The translations under genes were made by a program, and so were the position numbers. From the IMG/VR virus record IMGVR_UViG_3300049595_001074, positions 1 through 34,533 of that record: a DNA stretch of 34,533 nucleotides. One strand, given 5' to 3'. The notes beneath the pieces were generated by a model. It was given only the letters and a program-made list of their open reading frames with translations, was not told the DNA's origin and made no database searches. Below are positions 24,818 through 32,041 of the stretch, one piece after another. This DNA comes from a virus. Each line of letters begins with the position of its first letter. Positions within the stretch are counted from its first letter, which is position 1.

Positions 24818-25599
24818 AGGAGTATTTTCAGCATGATTTCAATGCGAGGAATGACCGCAAATTGGTCAAGTTGGCGATGCGTCATGGCATGGCCGGAGTC
24901 GGAGTTTATTGGTGCATCGTGGAGATGATGTATGAAGAATCCGGTATAATTATGCGTTCGGAATGCGAACGCATTGCGTTCGAATTGCGAGTGCAATGCG
25001 ACCTTGTCGAGTCCGTAGTGCATGACTTCGATTTGTTTATATGCGATGAAAATGCGTTCGTTTCCGAGTCGGTAAATCGCAGAATTCAAGCACAAATAAA
25101 TGTTGCTAATGGAGCGAAAAAAGCAGCGCAGACCCGTTGGGAAAAGTTTAGAAATCAATCAGTTGATGAACCGGATGCGAACGCAATGCGAACGCATACA
25201 AATCGCAATGCTAATAAAGAAAAGAAAAGAAAAGAAAAGGAAAGTAAAATATTAGATATTGATGTTGTTCCAACATCCGCACAAATCGAAAAAATTGAAG
25301 ATTTAAAAATTGATTTTTTTGAAAAAGTCAGTCAATACCGGGAGAAGTATTCCGAAACGATGTTGGCAAGTTTTGCGAATTATTGGAGCGAGAGAAATCA
25401 AAAAGGGAAAATGAAATGGCAACTTGAAAAGACTTTCGAAATTCCAAATCGACTCGCAACTTGGCATCGCAATGAAAGCAAGTTCTCAAAACCAAATTCC
25501 GGAAACTCCGGGCAGTCAAAAATGGATATTCGGATGTCCAATTACCAACAATCCGTAAACATCATAAACGATTTATTCGATGAACATGGTCAAGGCTAA
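24814..25599 (+). CDS. DUF4373-type replication protein (261 aa)
   Basis: Residues 1-60 match the DUF4373 (Lin1244/Lin1753-like) winged-helix domain: YFQHDFNARNDRKLVKLAMR and GVGVYWCIVEMMYEESG. These proteins serve as replication initiators or helicase-loader-type factors in phages and plasmids. A charged linker follows (about 115-150, Lys/Glu-rich from an A-rich DNA tract). The C-terminal domain has NYWSERNQKGKMKWQLEKTF, similar to DnaD-type or helicase-loader C-terminal domains. The DNA of this gene contains six copies of CGAACGCA/TGCGTTCG. No other initiator is encoded. Confidence 0.75.
   Translation: MKEYFQHDFNARNDRKLVKLAMRHGMAGVGVYWCIVEMMYEESGIIMRSECERIAFELRVQCDLVESVVHDFDLFICDENAFVSESVNRRIQAQINVANGAKKAAQTRWEKFRNQSVDEPDANAMRTHTNRNANKEKKRKEKESKILDIDVVPTSAQIEKIEDLKIDFFEKVSQYREKYSETMLASFANYWSERNQKGKMKWQLEKTFEIPNRLATWHRNESKFSKPNSGNSGQSKMDIRMSNYQQSVNIINDLFDEHGQG
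24952..25197. repeat. Iteron-like cluster inside the replication gene (possible origin)
   Basis: The 8-mer TGCGTTCG or its complement CGAACGCA occurs at about 24953, 24966, 24975, 25053, 25178 and 25189, several inside longer units ATGCGAACGCA(T). The first three include the inverted pair GAACGCA-T-TGCGTTC. It is followed at about 25213-25260 by an A-rich, AT-rich tract. Iterons plus AT-rich DNA inside an initiator gene is the arrangement of the lambda origin in gene O. Function not shown. Confidence 0.6.
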
Positions 25600-26401
25600 T
25601 TCCGCAGCATTGGCGAGAATCGCCAACAATCCCGGAAGACTTCAATATGAATTTGAGACCGACCCGAAGTCTGTGGTGATGAAGGTCAACGATGCGCTGC
25701 ACAAGGCAGCACTCGTGATGGGTTTGCACCCGGATGCGAAAACTCTCGCTATAACGGCCTCAGAGGCCGTGAAAAAAATTTTGGAGGTATATCCTCATGC
25801 TCCGGTCGATGATGTCACCTTGGCCGTTTCTATGGCCTCCTATGGCGAAATAAAGTTGGAGAATCAACTCACCACGATTTCTGCCTTGAATGTTTACCAA
25901 TGGTACAAGGCATTTCGGTATGACCATTCACATCGCTCGACCATCGAACCACCGAAGCCTCAATCGATTTACCCGGAGATGAGCGAGGAGGAGAAAGCTA
26001 AACTTCTGCGTGATGGATTCATTGCATTCGTGACCGACCCTCGATTCCATGACTTGACCTTGGATTTCCAATATCGAAAACTAATTGCCATTGGTGCATT
26101 CGACCCATCGATTGAGGAGCGCAGAACATACTATTTCCGAGAGGCATTCAAACTCACTCAAGCACCACCGATGGAGTTTCTGCAAGACCGAGTGAAACGG
26201 AAGCAAGTCTATGCCTACCAAGACCTCTACAATAAGCACGGAGACAACTTGATATTCACGGAGGAACTCAAGGAGAATGCGCTGCACAAGTTGATTGCAG
26301 ACAATGCGAAGAGGCAGTTGCTGATGGACTTCATGTCAATGGCTGACAAGGATGAATTGATAAAAATTTATGATGAAAAATATGGAAAAAAGATGGATTG
26401 A
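25580..26401 (+). CDS. Hypothetical replication-module protein (273 aa)
   Basis: Overlaps the DUF4373 gene by 20 bases, implying coupling. Mostly helical; it has a Pro-rich hinge around residue 115 (EPPKPQSIYPEMSEEE) and a Lys-rich C-terminus. I see no Walker motif or nuclease motif, so it is not an obvious helicase. Position suggests a helicase loader or replication accessory. Family not recognised. Confidence 0.6.
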   Translation: MNMVKANSAALARIANNPGRLQYEFETDPKSVVMKVNDALHKAALVMGLHPDAKTLAITASEAVKKILEVYPHAPVDDVTLAVSMASYGEIKLENQLTTISALNVYQWYKAFRYDHSHRSTIEPPKPQSIYPEMSEEEKAKLLRDGFIAFVTDPRFHDLTLDFQYRKLIAIGAFDPSIEERRTYYFREAFKLTQAPPMEFLQDRVKRKQVYAYQDLYNKHGDNLIFTEELKENALHKLIADNAKRQLLMDFMSMADKDELIKIYDEKYGKKMD

Positions 26402-26663
26402 ACCGGAAGCGTACGAAATCAGCCGGGAAGAGTACGCAAAAGACAAGGTTGTTCGTGATGTCTACGAACCCACAACGAAGATGATGACAATTGGCGATTG
26501 CTTACTTGCGCTGCAACGATTGACCAATCGAGAGCGGGAGAAGGCCGAAAAAGTTGCAAGCATGACTCACTCCCGGAGGCATACAATGACCGCTGAATTT
26601 TACGAGGCGGTCATGTTCTACCTCCGGGCGAAAAATGAGATTATCAGAAAAATGAAAGATTAG
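26382..26663 (+). CDS. Hypothetical early protein (93 aa)
   Basis: Helical and basic in the second half (REREKAEKVASMTHSRRH). It overlaps the preceding gene. Either ATG 26382 or 26370 could be used; the former is nearer the end of the upstream gene. No motif seen. Confidence 0.6.
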   Translation: MEKRWIEPEAYEISREEYAKDKVVRDVYEPTTKMMTIGDCLLALQRLTNREREKAEKVASMTHSRRHTMTAEFYEAVMFYLRAKNEIIRKMKD

Positions 26664-26675
26664 TAAATTCGCACC

Positions 26676-26807
26676 ATGGCAGCAAAAAGCAAGACCTCAT
26701 CATCCGGAATCAAAACTACTTTCGGGAAGCGCAGAGAAGGGAAATCACGCAAGACTCGGAGACCGAAGGATGCTCGAAAAAAAACATACCGAGGTCAAGG
26801 CCGTTGA
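26676..26807 (+). CDS. Small basic protein (43 aa)
   Basis: ATG at 26676 begins MAAKSKTSSSGIKTTFGKRR and the product ends KTYRGQGR. It is more than one third Lys/Arg. Small Lys/Arg-rich proteins of this type recur in Bacteroidota phages; they may bind DNA or RNA. It is preceded by TAAATTCG, close to the -7 consensus. The next gene follows 3 bases later. Confidence 0.7.
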   Translation: MAAKSKTSSSGIKTTFGKRREGKSRKTRRPKDARKKTYRGQGR

Positions 26808-26810
26808 GTT

Positions 26811-27047
26811 ATGGCAGCGAAGAAGTACAAGACCACCATCAAGGGGAAGACCATCGAGTTCGGGGCGAAGGGATACACCATCGCACCCGGAACTCCGAAG
26901 GGAGATAATTATTGCGCTCGGTCGGCCGGGATTCCGAAATGTAAATCCAAGGACACACCATGCCCGAACGAGTTATCTCGACAAGCATGGGGATGCGTTG
27001 GAAAAAAATCCGTGAAGTCTAAGGCAAAGAAATTCAAGCGGTTGTAA
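26811..27047 (+). CDS. Small Cys-containing basic protein, phage family (78 aa)
   Basis: Core pattern GDNYCARSAGIPKCKS...CPNELSRQAWGCVGKKS resembles a small family of phage proteins with the SYCARS...NxLSRxxWxC signature. Four Cys could bind a metal. The C-terminus is Lys-rich. Probably nucleic-acid binding. Transcribed with the basic protein gene before it. Confidence 0.7.
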   Translation: MAAKKYKTTIKGKTIEFGAKGYTIAPGTPKGDNYCARSAGIPKCKSKDTPCPNELSRQAWGCVGKKSVKSKAKKFKRL

Positions 27048-27054
27048 GTCGCTC

Positions 27055-27104
27055 GAAAAAATATTTCATTTTTTTTTGGTCAATATTTTGCAGATTAGGA
27101 AACT
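27055..27104 (+). promoter_or_regulatory. Conserved early promoter/leader, copy 1 (only plus-strand copy)
   Basis: Reads GAAAAAATATTTCA, a T9 tract, GGTCAA, then TATTTTGCAGATTAGGAAACT. The downstream leader AACACTAACCAACAAAAAGAC precedes ATG 27149. The match to the four minus-strand copies, including the leader end, is close. Confidence 0.75.
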
Positions 27105-27148
27105 GCTTTTATGTTTGTGCCATGTTTAACACTAACCAACAAAAAGAC

Positions 27149-27376
27149 ATGACTATTTCACACAAGCCTTTCGCAAATTTTCGTGATGCTCTTCTCTCAA
27201 TCGAGGATGTTGATGGCATCAATGTCAATGCATTCGGATATGCTCTTCGCCTCTGCATTTCTCTTCGTTTGAATGTAATCACACTTGAACAATGGGATGG
27301 ACTTTGTGCAGAACTCAAGTTCCATTGTCAAAGAGAAGGCATTGAGACATCAAACGAAATCGCATCATTGTTCTAA
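27149..27376 (+). CDS. Hypothetical early protein (75 aa)
   Basis: Start ATG 27149 is fixed by the shared leader ending in AAAAAGAC, as at 27438. Small alpha-helical protein starting MTISHKPFANFRDALLSIED; no recognised motif. First of a three- or four-gene unit separated by GC hairpins. Confidence 0.7.
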   Translation: MTISHKPFANFRDALLSIEDVDGINVNAFGYALRLCISLRLNVITLEQWDGLCAELKFHCQREGIETSNEIASLF

Positions 27377-27384
27377 AATCAACC

Positions 27385-27404
27385 GGGGAGGAGCAGTCCT
27401 CCCC
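27385..27404 (+). promoter_or_regulatory. Intergenic hairpin with GCAG loop
   Basis: GGGGAGGA-GCAG-TCCTCCCC, perfect 8-bp stem, followed by ATATTTCAAAT rather than a T run. Similar to 27753-27772 and 17027-17046. Probably a processing, stability or partial-termination element. Confidence 0.65.
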
Positions 27405-27437
27405 ATATTTCAAATTTTAACACTAACCAAAAAAGAC

Positions 27438-27743
27438 ATGGCACAATTCAAACAAATGACCCATCAAGAACTGATGGCTCTTACCGAAGCAGAAAGAGAA
27501 GCATATTCCTATGCCGAAAATGAAGATTTCCACAACAGAGTTGTGGAGGCAATCGAGAAAGGATTCACGCACATCCAACTTAAACATGGATGCATCAAGG
27601 TCAGAAAAAGCAAAAACGGAATTTTCTACTCACATAGAGCCGGAAAAGGAACGGGTGCTGATTTAGGTCAATTTTCTGATTTAAGGGATTGCACTCTGAA
27701 TTTGATGGGTTGCGGATGGGGAGACATTAAAAGTTGTAAATAA
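27438..27743 (+). CDS. Hypothetical early protein (101 aa)
   Basis: ATG 27438 follows AACACTAACCAAAAAAGAC, the same leader as 27149. Helical N-terminus, then a basic beta region (HIQLKHGCIKVRKSKNG). No recognised family. Confidence 0.7.
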   Translation: MAQFKQMTHQELMALTEAEREAYSYAENEDFHNRVVEAIEKGFTHIQLKHGCIKVRKSKNGIFYSHRAGKGTGADLGQFSDLRDCTLNLMGCGWGDIKSCK

Positions 27744-27752
27744 TTATTCACC

Positions 27753-27772
27753 GGGGAGAAGTAGTCCTCCCC
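27753..27772 (+). promoter_or_regulatory. Intergenic hairpin with GTAG loop
   Basis: GGGGAGAA-GTAG-TCCTCCCC, 7 of 8 pairs, then ATATTTCAAATC. Near copy of 27385-27404 one gene upstream. Confidence 0.6.
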
Positions 27773-27788
27773 ATATTTCAAATCAAAA

Positions 27789-28304
27789 ATGGAAATCAAC
27801 ATTCAAGCAATCGCAAAGCGCATCATCACCTCCCAATCAGTTGGGAGGGAGGTTGCCAATCGGTACAATCACTTCGACAAGTACCGCAAACTCACCGGAG
27901 AGTTTCAATGGTCAAACTACCTCGACTCGCTCCGGATGTCGAGAATCAAGTTTGAGCAGTTCATGAATCAGAAACTCGCTGCCTCCGAGCAGCACAAAAT
28001 GCTGAATCTCTATGCTCAGTATGACCAATTCATCGAGTCGGTTGAGATGGCAACAGACCATTCCCGGATTCACCGAATCTCTGACCCGGTGGTGGCAGCA
28101 TTCCAAGAAGGACACATTGCGGTCAATCCATTCGTTGATTCATCAACCGAATTGTCTCACTTCATCGTGACCAAGGTCATCGACAATGGCATCGAGATTC
28201 TCAATCTCTACACCAACGAGGTCGAGACAATCACCTCAGACATCATTTTCGGAATTTGGGAAATCCGGATGCATTCGTACCACAAATTCAAAGCACAAGC
28301 ATGA
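27789..28304 (+). CDS. Hypothetical early protein (171 aa)
   Basis: Helical N-terminal two thirds and a beta-type C-terminal segment (HFIVTKVIDNGIEILNLYTN). The ATG follows the hairpin by 16 bases. The stop overlaps the next start as ATGA. No motif recognised. Confidence 0.65.
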   Translation: MEINIQAIAKRIITSQSVGREVANRYNHFDKYRKLTGEFQWSNYLDSLRMSRIKFEQFMNQKLAASEQHKMLNLYAQYDQFIESVEMATDHSRIHRISDPVVAAFQEGHIAVNPFVDSSTELSHFIVTKVIDNGIEILNLYTNEVETITSDIIFGIWEIRMHSYHKFKAQA

Positions 28305-28474
28305 GAGCGAAATTCGGAATCTTCAAAATCAGCGAGACCGGAGCAGATTCGCTCTACACCGCACGAGACCGGAAGGGAAAGCCATTCGTTGCCTACGGAA
28401 AGGCAGTCCAAGAAAAGAAATGGATAGAGGAGAGAGCAAAACCAAAACTAAACCTAATCATCCGAGCCATTTAA
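28301..28474 (+). CDS. Small basic hypothetical protein (57 aa)
   Basis: ATG 28301 overlaps the previous stop (ATGA); larger forms in the same frame start inside the upstream gene. It begins MRAKFGIFKISETGAD and is basic at the end. Last gene before a strong terminator. Confidence 0.6.
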   Translation: MRAKFGIFKISETGADSLYTARDRKGKPFVAYGKAVQEKKWIEERAKPKLNLIIRAI

Positions 28475-28509
28475 GAATTGCTAAAGTGTTACAACTGAGT
28501 TTGCAAAGG

Positions 28510-28533
28510 AGTCGGGTCTTACCCGACTTTTTT
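28510..28533 (+). terminator. Intrinsic terminator
   Basis: 8-bp stem AGTCGGGT / ACCCGACT with loop CTT, followed by T6. It closes the early operon. Confidence 0.9.
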
Positions 28534-28548
28534 GTTTTGAATTTTTTC

Positions 28549-28556
28549 TACTTTTG
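28549..28556 (+). promoter_or_regulatory. Bacteroidota-type -7 element (TACTTTTG)
   Basis: An exact TAnnTTTG match 18 bases before ATG 28575, immediately after a terminator. Probably starts the packaging operon. TTTG tracts upstream are closer than the usual -33 spacing. Confidence 0.6.
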
Positions 28557-28574
28557 TAAAAAAACAAAATCGCC

Positions 28575-28721
28575 ATGCCACTCAAGAAAGGGTATTCCAA
28601 AAAGACCATCTCGAAGAACATTTCGACCGAAATGAAAGCCGGGAGACCGCAGAAACAAGCAGTCGCAATTGCTCTCTCGGTAGCACGGGAGGCGAAGAAA
28701 GCAGCCAAAAAGAAGAAGTGA
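28575..28721 (+). CDS. Small Lys-rich protein, common phage type (48 aa)
   Basis: Starts [20 protein letters not shown] and ends in an Ala/Lys helix ([12 protein letters not shown]). This small protein type (MPLKKG.S...[20 protein letters not shown]) is widespread in phages, function unknown. First gene after the promoter; the stop overlaps the next ATG (TGATG). Confidence 0.8.
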   Translation: MPLKKGYSKKTISKNISTEMKAGRPQKQAVAIALSVAREAKKAAKKKK

Positions 28722-28924
28722 TGAAGCATATCACCATTGACCGAGTCATCGTGCTGCTGCTTACAATTGCCATGATTGCGATATTTCATCGACAATCAAG
28801 CACCGACCAATCGCAAGACCAACGCACGGAGCAATTCTTCAATGAACTTCAATCTGCCAAAGTTCAATTTGATTCTGCCTCCGGTCTCCCGATTGATTCG
28901 GCAGAACTCGATTCAATCGATTAA
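28721..28924 (+). CDS. Single-TM small protein (67 aa)
   Basis: N-terminal transmembrane helix (VIVLLLTIAMIAIF, about 10-23) followed by a polar Gln/Ser/Asp-rich tail. ATG 28721 (after the GTG at 28718). No family recognised. Confidence 0.6.
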   Translation: MKHITIDRVIVLLLTIAMIAIFHRQSSTDQSQDQRTEQFFNELQSAKVQFDSASGLPIDSAELDSID

Positions 28925-28927
28925 GCA

Positions 28928-29131
28928 ATGCCACGAGAACCGAAAGAGTTTGTCGAGTACACCAAGGTCTCCGTTCAAGTGACCCGTGAATTCAATGACC
29001 GATGGTTGGTTGCTTGCGGTCAAGAGTTCAAGGCAGCCGATAAACTCCGGCAACTCATGTCCGATTTCATCGAGATGAGAGAGCAGCAGAAGGAGCAACT
29101 CAAACAAATCATTCGAGAACAACGATGCTGA
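28928..29131 (+). CDS. Ribbon-helix-helix-like protein (67 aa)
   Basis: Short beta segment (YTKVSVQVT) followed by two helices (FNDRWLVACGQEF and ADKLRQLMSDFIEM): the size and order of a CopG/Arc-type DNA-binding protein. It could regulate the packaging operon or act with the terminase. It overlaps the ParB-like gene by 7 bases. Confidence 0.5.
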   Translation: MPREPKEFVEYTKVSVQVTREFNDRWLVACGQEFKAADKLRQLMSDFIEMREQQKEQLKQIIREQRC

Positions 29132-29664
29132 ACGATGATGTTCGAGTAATGACTTGGCCGATTTACCGGGTTAAACCGAACCCGGATAATCCTCGCTCAA
29201 TCCGAGATGACCAATTTGAGAAACTCGTGAAGTCGCTCAAGGACTTCCCGGATATGGCATCGGTGCGACCTCTAATCATCAACGAGGACAACATTGTCAT
29301 AGGAGGCAACATGAGACTCCGTGCCATGAAGGAGGCCGGATGGAAGGAATGCCCGGTCATCAAGGTTCAATGGAGCGCAGAGCAACAACGAGAGTTCATC
29401 ATCAAGGACAATCTCGGTTTCGGGGAGTGGGATTGGGAAGCACTCGCCAACGATTGGGATGCGACCGAACTCAATGATTGGGGTCTCAATGTACCCGAAT
29501 TCGATGAGGCATCCACCGATGAGCAGAGCAGCGATGTGGAATCAAAATCGGGTCTCTCGCTCATCATTCAGTTCAACTCAGAGGAGGAGGCGCAGAGAGC
29601 GCATTCACTCATCGCTCAAGCATTGTCGGGATTCGGAATCCCGGCACAAATCAGTCAACGATAA
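29125..29664 (+). CDS. ParB/Srx-like domain protein (179 aa)
   Basis: The N-terminal 90 residues have the ParB N-terminal fold pattern: NPDNPRSIRDDQFEKLVKSL, then RPLIINEDNIVIGGNMRLRA, where GGNMR corresponds to the GxxRR nucleotide-binding box. Such domains occur next to terminase genes, often fused to a methyltransferase. Here the domain is followed only by a linker and a short tail, and no methylase is present. The partner is probably the following DUF5681 and terminase genes. Could be a CTPase-type DNA binder or nuclease. Confidence 0.75.
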   Translation: MLNDDVRVMTWPIYRVKPNPDNPRSIRDDQFEKLVKSLKDFPDMASVRPLIINEDNIVIGGNMRLRAMKEAGWKECPVIKVQWSAEQQREFIIKDNLGFGEWDWEALANDWDATELNDWGLNVPEFDEASTDEQSSDVESKSGLSLIIQFNSEEEAQRAHSLIAQALSGFGIPAQISQR

Positions 29665-29686
29665 ACAAACCTAATTCAAACGATTT

Positions 29687-30007
29687 ATGCCCAATCCCGA
29701 AAATGTAATCGGAAAAGGAAATCGATTCAAGAAAGGTCAATCGGGGAATCCGAATGGTCGGCCAAAATTGCCATCGATGAAGACCATCATGGAGTCGGTA
29801 CTTGGTGACATCAAGGATGGGAAGAGCGCAGCCGAGGCCATCATGATGGCGATGCGTAATAAGGCCATCCGAGGCGATGTCCGTGCTGCCGAATTCATCA
29901 TAGATAGAGCATACGGAAAGGCCAAGGAGAACATTGAACTCTCCGGGTCAACCAATGTGGTCATCATGCCGAAACCACCGGGAGAGGAGGAGGAGAACGA
30001 GGATTGA
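29687..30007 (+). CDS. DUF5681-type protein, likely terminase small subunit (106 aa)
   Basis: The N-terminus has the signature RFKKGQSGNPNGRPKLPSMK, typical of DUF5681 proteins encoded beside large terminases. The middle is helical (SVLGDIKDGKSAAEAIMMAM) and the tail is acidic. Small subunits bind packaging sites and are encoded just before the large subunit, as here. Start ATG 29687. Confidence 0.65.
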   Translation: MPNPENVIGKGNRFKKGQSGNPNGRPKLPSMKTIMESVLGDIKDGKSAAEAIMMAMRNKAIRGDVRAAEFIIDRAYGKAKENIELSGSTNVVIMPKPPGEEEENED

Positions 30008-30010
30008 TTC

Positions 30011-31351
30011 GTGGCAGTCATTGACCTTTCCAATCCGGCACTATGGAATGCCAAGTATCTCGGAGCGATAACTCGACCGAAGATTCATAATCTACTCTAT
30101 GGCGGTGCGGGTTCGGGAAAGTCGCAGACCATGATTCAGTTCTTCCTTTCGCAGATTCTGAACGATGCAGAGAATCAGCATCAGACATTCGTGGTGCTGC
30201 GAAAGGTCGCAGCAACCATCCGGAACTCAGTCTATGGCGATTTCAAAAACAAGATAAGCGAGTGGGGTCTCGATGGACTCGTGCGGTGCTTGGATGGTCT
30301 TTTCGAGATTCGATACGGCACGAATCGCATCATCATGATGGGAGTTGACAACCCGGAGAAACTCAAGTCGCTAACTCAAGCGAAATTCATTTGGATGGAA
30401 GAAGCAACCGAATTCACGAAGGAGGACTACATCCAAGTGACTCTCCGACTGCGTGGGGTCTCCAAGCATCCGAAGCGATTCTTCCTCACATTCAACCCGG
30501 TCTCTGATTCCCATTGGATTAAGGAGCGATTTTTCGACTCTCCTCCGGAACTTGAGCGAGACAAGATTCTCATCTCGCATTCGACCTACCGAGACTCGTT
30601 GCAGTTCCTCGATGCCGAGTACCCGGTTCGCATGGAAGCACTCAAGGAGATTGACTTCACTTATTGGGATGTTTATGCGAATGGCAATTGGGGTGTGTGG
30701 GATAGGGAGTCGCTCTATGCCAAGGCATTCGATGAGTCGCTCCATGTGGTCGAGGGCGAAATCAAAGCGCATCCATCTTTCAACATCCATCTCTCGTTCG
30801 ACTTCAATGTGACCAACACTTGCATCGTTGCTCAGTATTCCAAGAATCAACCCGGTCATAAGTACTACGCAACCATCAATGTCTTGAAAGTTTATCGCAT
30901 CGGAGACCTCGGTGACCTCTGCGAGAGCATCAAGGCCGACTACCCGGAGAGGCGATTCATCATCCATGGAGACCCGGCCGGAAACTCCCGGAGCGCAACC
31001 ACGAGAGGCAATGTCTCAGCATATCAACTTATCGTAAACTACATGAACCTCCCGGACAATGTCATGGCAATCATGCGCTCCGCACCGAGTCATCTGAACA
31101 CGAGAATCGTGGATACCTTGGTATTCTCCAAGTGCAAGGTTCAAATCAGCAAGGCCAATTGCAGAGACCTTGTGATTGACCTCAAGGAAGCCAAGGTTGA
31201 CCGGAGGTTGAGTCTTGACCCGTGGAAGACCAAGAACCCGGACAAGTCTCATGCGCTCGATTGTTGGCGATATTTTTCTTTCGGAAATTTTTCCGAAATT
31301 GCGGGGGAATATAATCTTCAAAAGTTCGATGGAAAATTGCTGCAAGAATAG
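30011..31351 (+). CDS. Terminase large subunit (446 aa)
   Basis: ATPase: Walker A GGAGSGKS (31-38) and Walker B FIWMEEA (126-132, E130/E131). Nuclease acidic residues: SFDFN (D264), HGDPAG (D321) and HALDCW (D417). The overall pattern is that of PBSX/Terminase_3-like packaging motors. It starts with GTG 30011, 3 bases after the small-subunit stop; no suitable ATG is nearby. The 3' end overlaps the next gene by 23 bases. Confidence 0.95.
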   Translation: MAVIDLSNPALWNAKYLGAITRPKIHNLLYGGAGSGKSQTMIQFFLSQILNDAENQHQTFVVLRKVAATIRNSVYGDFKNKISEWGLDGLVRCLDGLFEIRYGTNRIIMMGVDNPEKLKSLTQAKFIWMEEATEFTKEDYIQVTLRLRGVSKHPKRFFLTFNPVSDSHWIKERFFDSPPELERDKILISHSTYRDSLQFLDAEYPVRMEALKEIDFTYWDVYANGNWGVWDRESLYAKAFDESLHVVEGEIKAHPSFNIHLSFDFNVTNTCIVAQYSKNQPGHKYYATINVLKVYRIGDLGDLCESIKADYPERRFIIHGDPAGNSRSATTRGNVSAYQLIVNYMNLPDNVMAIMRSAPSHLNTRIVDTLVFSKCKVQISKANCRDLVIDLKEAKVDRRLSLDPWKTKNPDKSHALDCWRYFSFGNFSEIAGEYNLQKFDGKLLQE

Positions 31352-31694
31352 CTACCGGGTCTGCACCCCGTTCGTTGGATGCCCAACCGAGTTGTTGATA
31401 CAAGTGCCAAGCAGCTATTCGGAGGAGTCAATTATCATGCGATTAGTGAAGGGCAATGTATCCATTGATTTCAATCTCCCTATTGAGGATGGATATGCCT
31501 ACCTCGATGTCGATGCCAATATACCGGAGGGATTTATCAATGGATTTGGTTCGCCTCTTTACGAACTGATTCTCCTTGACATCAATTCGGGGCAGATTGT
31601 CGAACTGCAATCGACCGGAGACCCCGTGACATCCATCATTTTTCAAGTCATAACCGGAACAACATCAATACCAACATTTACAATCAATTACTAA
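31329..31694 (+). CDS. Hypothetical small structural-type protein (121 aa)
   Basis: Starts inside the terminase gene in another frame (ATG 31329). It begins MENCCKNSYRVCTPFVGCPT and is then beta-rich (IDFNLPIEDGYAYLDVDANI). It could be a small virion or assembly protein. No known family recognised. Confidence 0.6.
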   Translation: MENCCKNSYRVCTPFVGCPTELLIQVPSSYSEESIIMRLVKGNVSIDFNLPIEDGYAYLDVDANIPEGFINGFGSPLYELILLDINSGQIVELQSTGDPVTSIIFQVITGTTSIPTFTINY

Positions 31695-31705
31695 AATGGA
31701 AAACA

Positions 31706-32041
31706 ATGAGTATCAATTATCTTGCGGGAAGGGAAGGAGAGGTTGCTGCATTATTCTGCCAAGCAACGATTGCGACAATGAGCGCAATGTTGTCCTACTT
31801 CTTGAATTTTCTGATGGAAGACCATCCGGTTGGGCGGTGGTATCTCTGCCAATTGCAGAAACTCCCGGTGAACTTGGCGAAACCATTGGGTGAATGTCCT
31901 TACTGCTCATCCGGATGGCAGTACATTGGCATTTCGTTTTTCCTTTTTGATTCCTCGTTTGCTTTATGCTTGCTTTTTTTAGGTCTAAATTTTTTCGTGA
32001 TTCGAAAACTGATTCCTCCGGTCGAGATAGTGGAGTGGTAA
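31706..32041 (+). CDS. Membrane protein with CxxC motif (111 aa)
   Basis: Two hydrophobic regions (about 13-36 and 73-99) flank a CPYC motif (64-67) preceding SSGWQYI. The overall pattern 'ECPYCSSGW' followed by a transmembrane segment occurs in small phage membrane proteins. It overlaps the next gene by 76 bases. Alternative ORF 31696-31893 is rejected as a shadow. Confidence 0.6.
   Translation: MSINYLAGREGEVAALFCQATIATMSAMLSYFLNFLMEDHPVGRWYLCQLQKLPVNLAKPLGECPYCSSGWQYIGISFFLFDSSFALCLLFLGLNFFVIRKLIPPVEIVEW

Noticed and set aside
28186-28635. Plus-strand open frame of 149 codons
   Set aside because: Overlaps 27789-28304 and 28301-28474 in another frame, runs through the terminator, and has low-complexity composition; shadow of the real genes.
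30371-30967. Minus-strand open frame of 198 codons in the terminase gene
   Set aside because: Antisense to the conserved terminase; no promoter or leader.
31696-31893. 65-codon frame overlapping the membrane-protein gene
   Set aside because: Other frame of 31706-32041, which has coherent membrane helices and a CxxC motif; the shorter frame has no such pattern.
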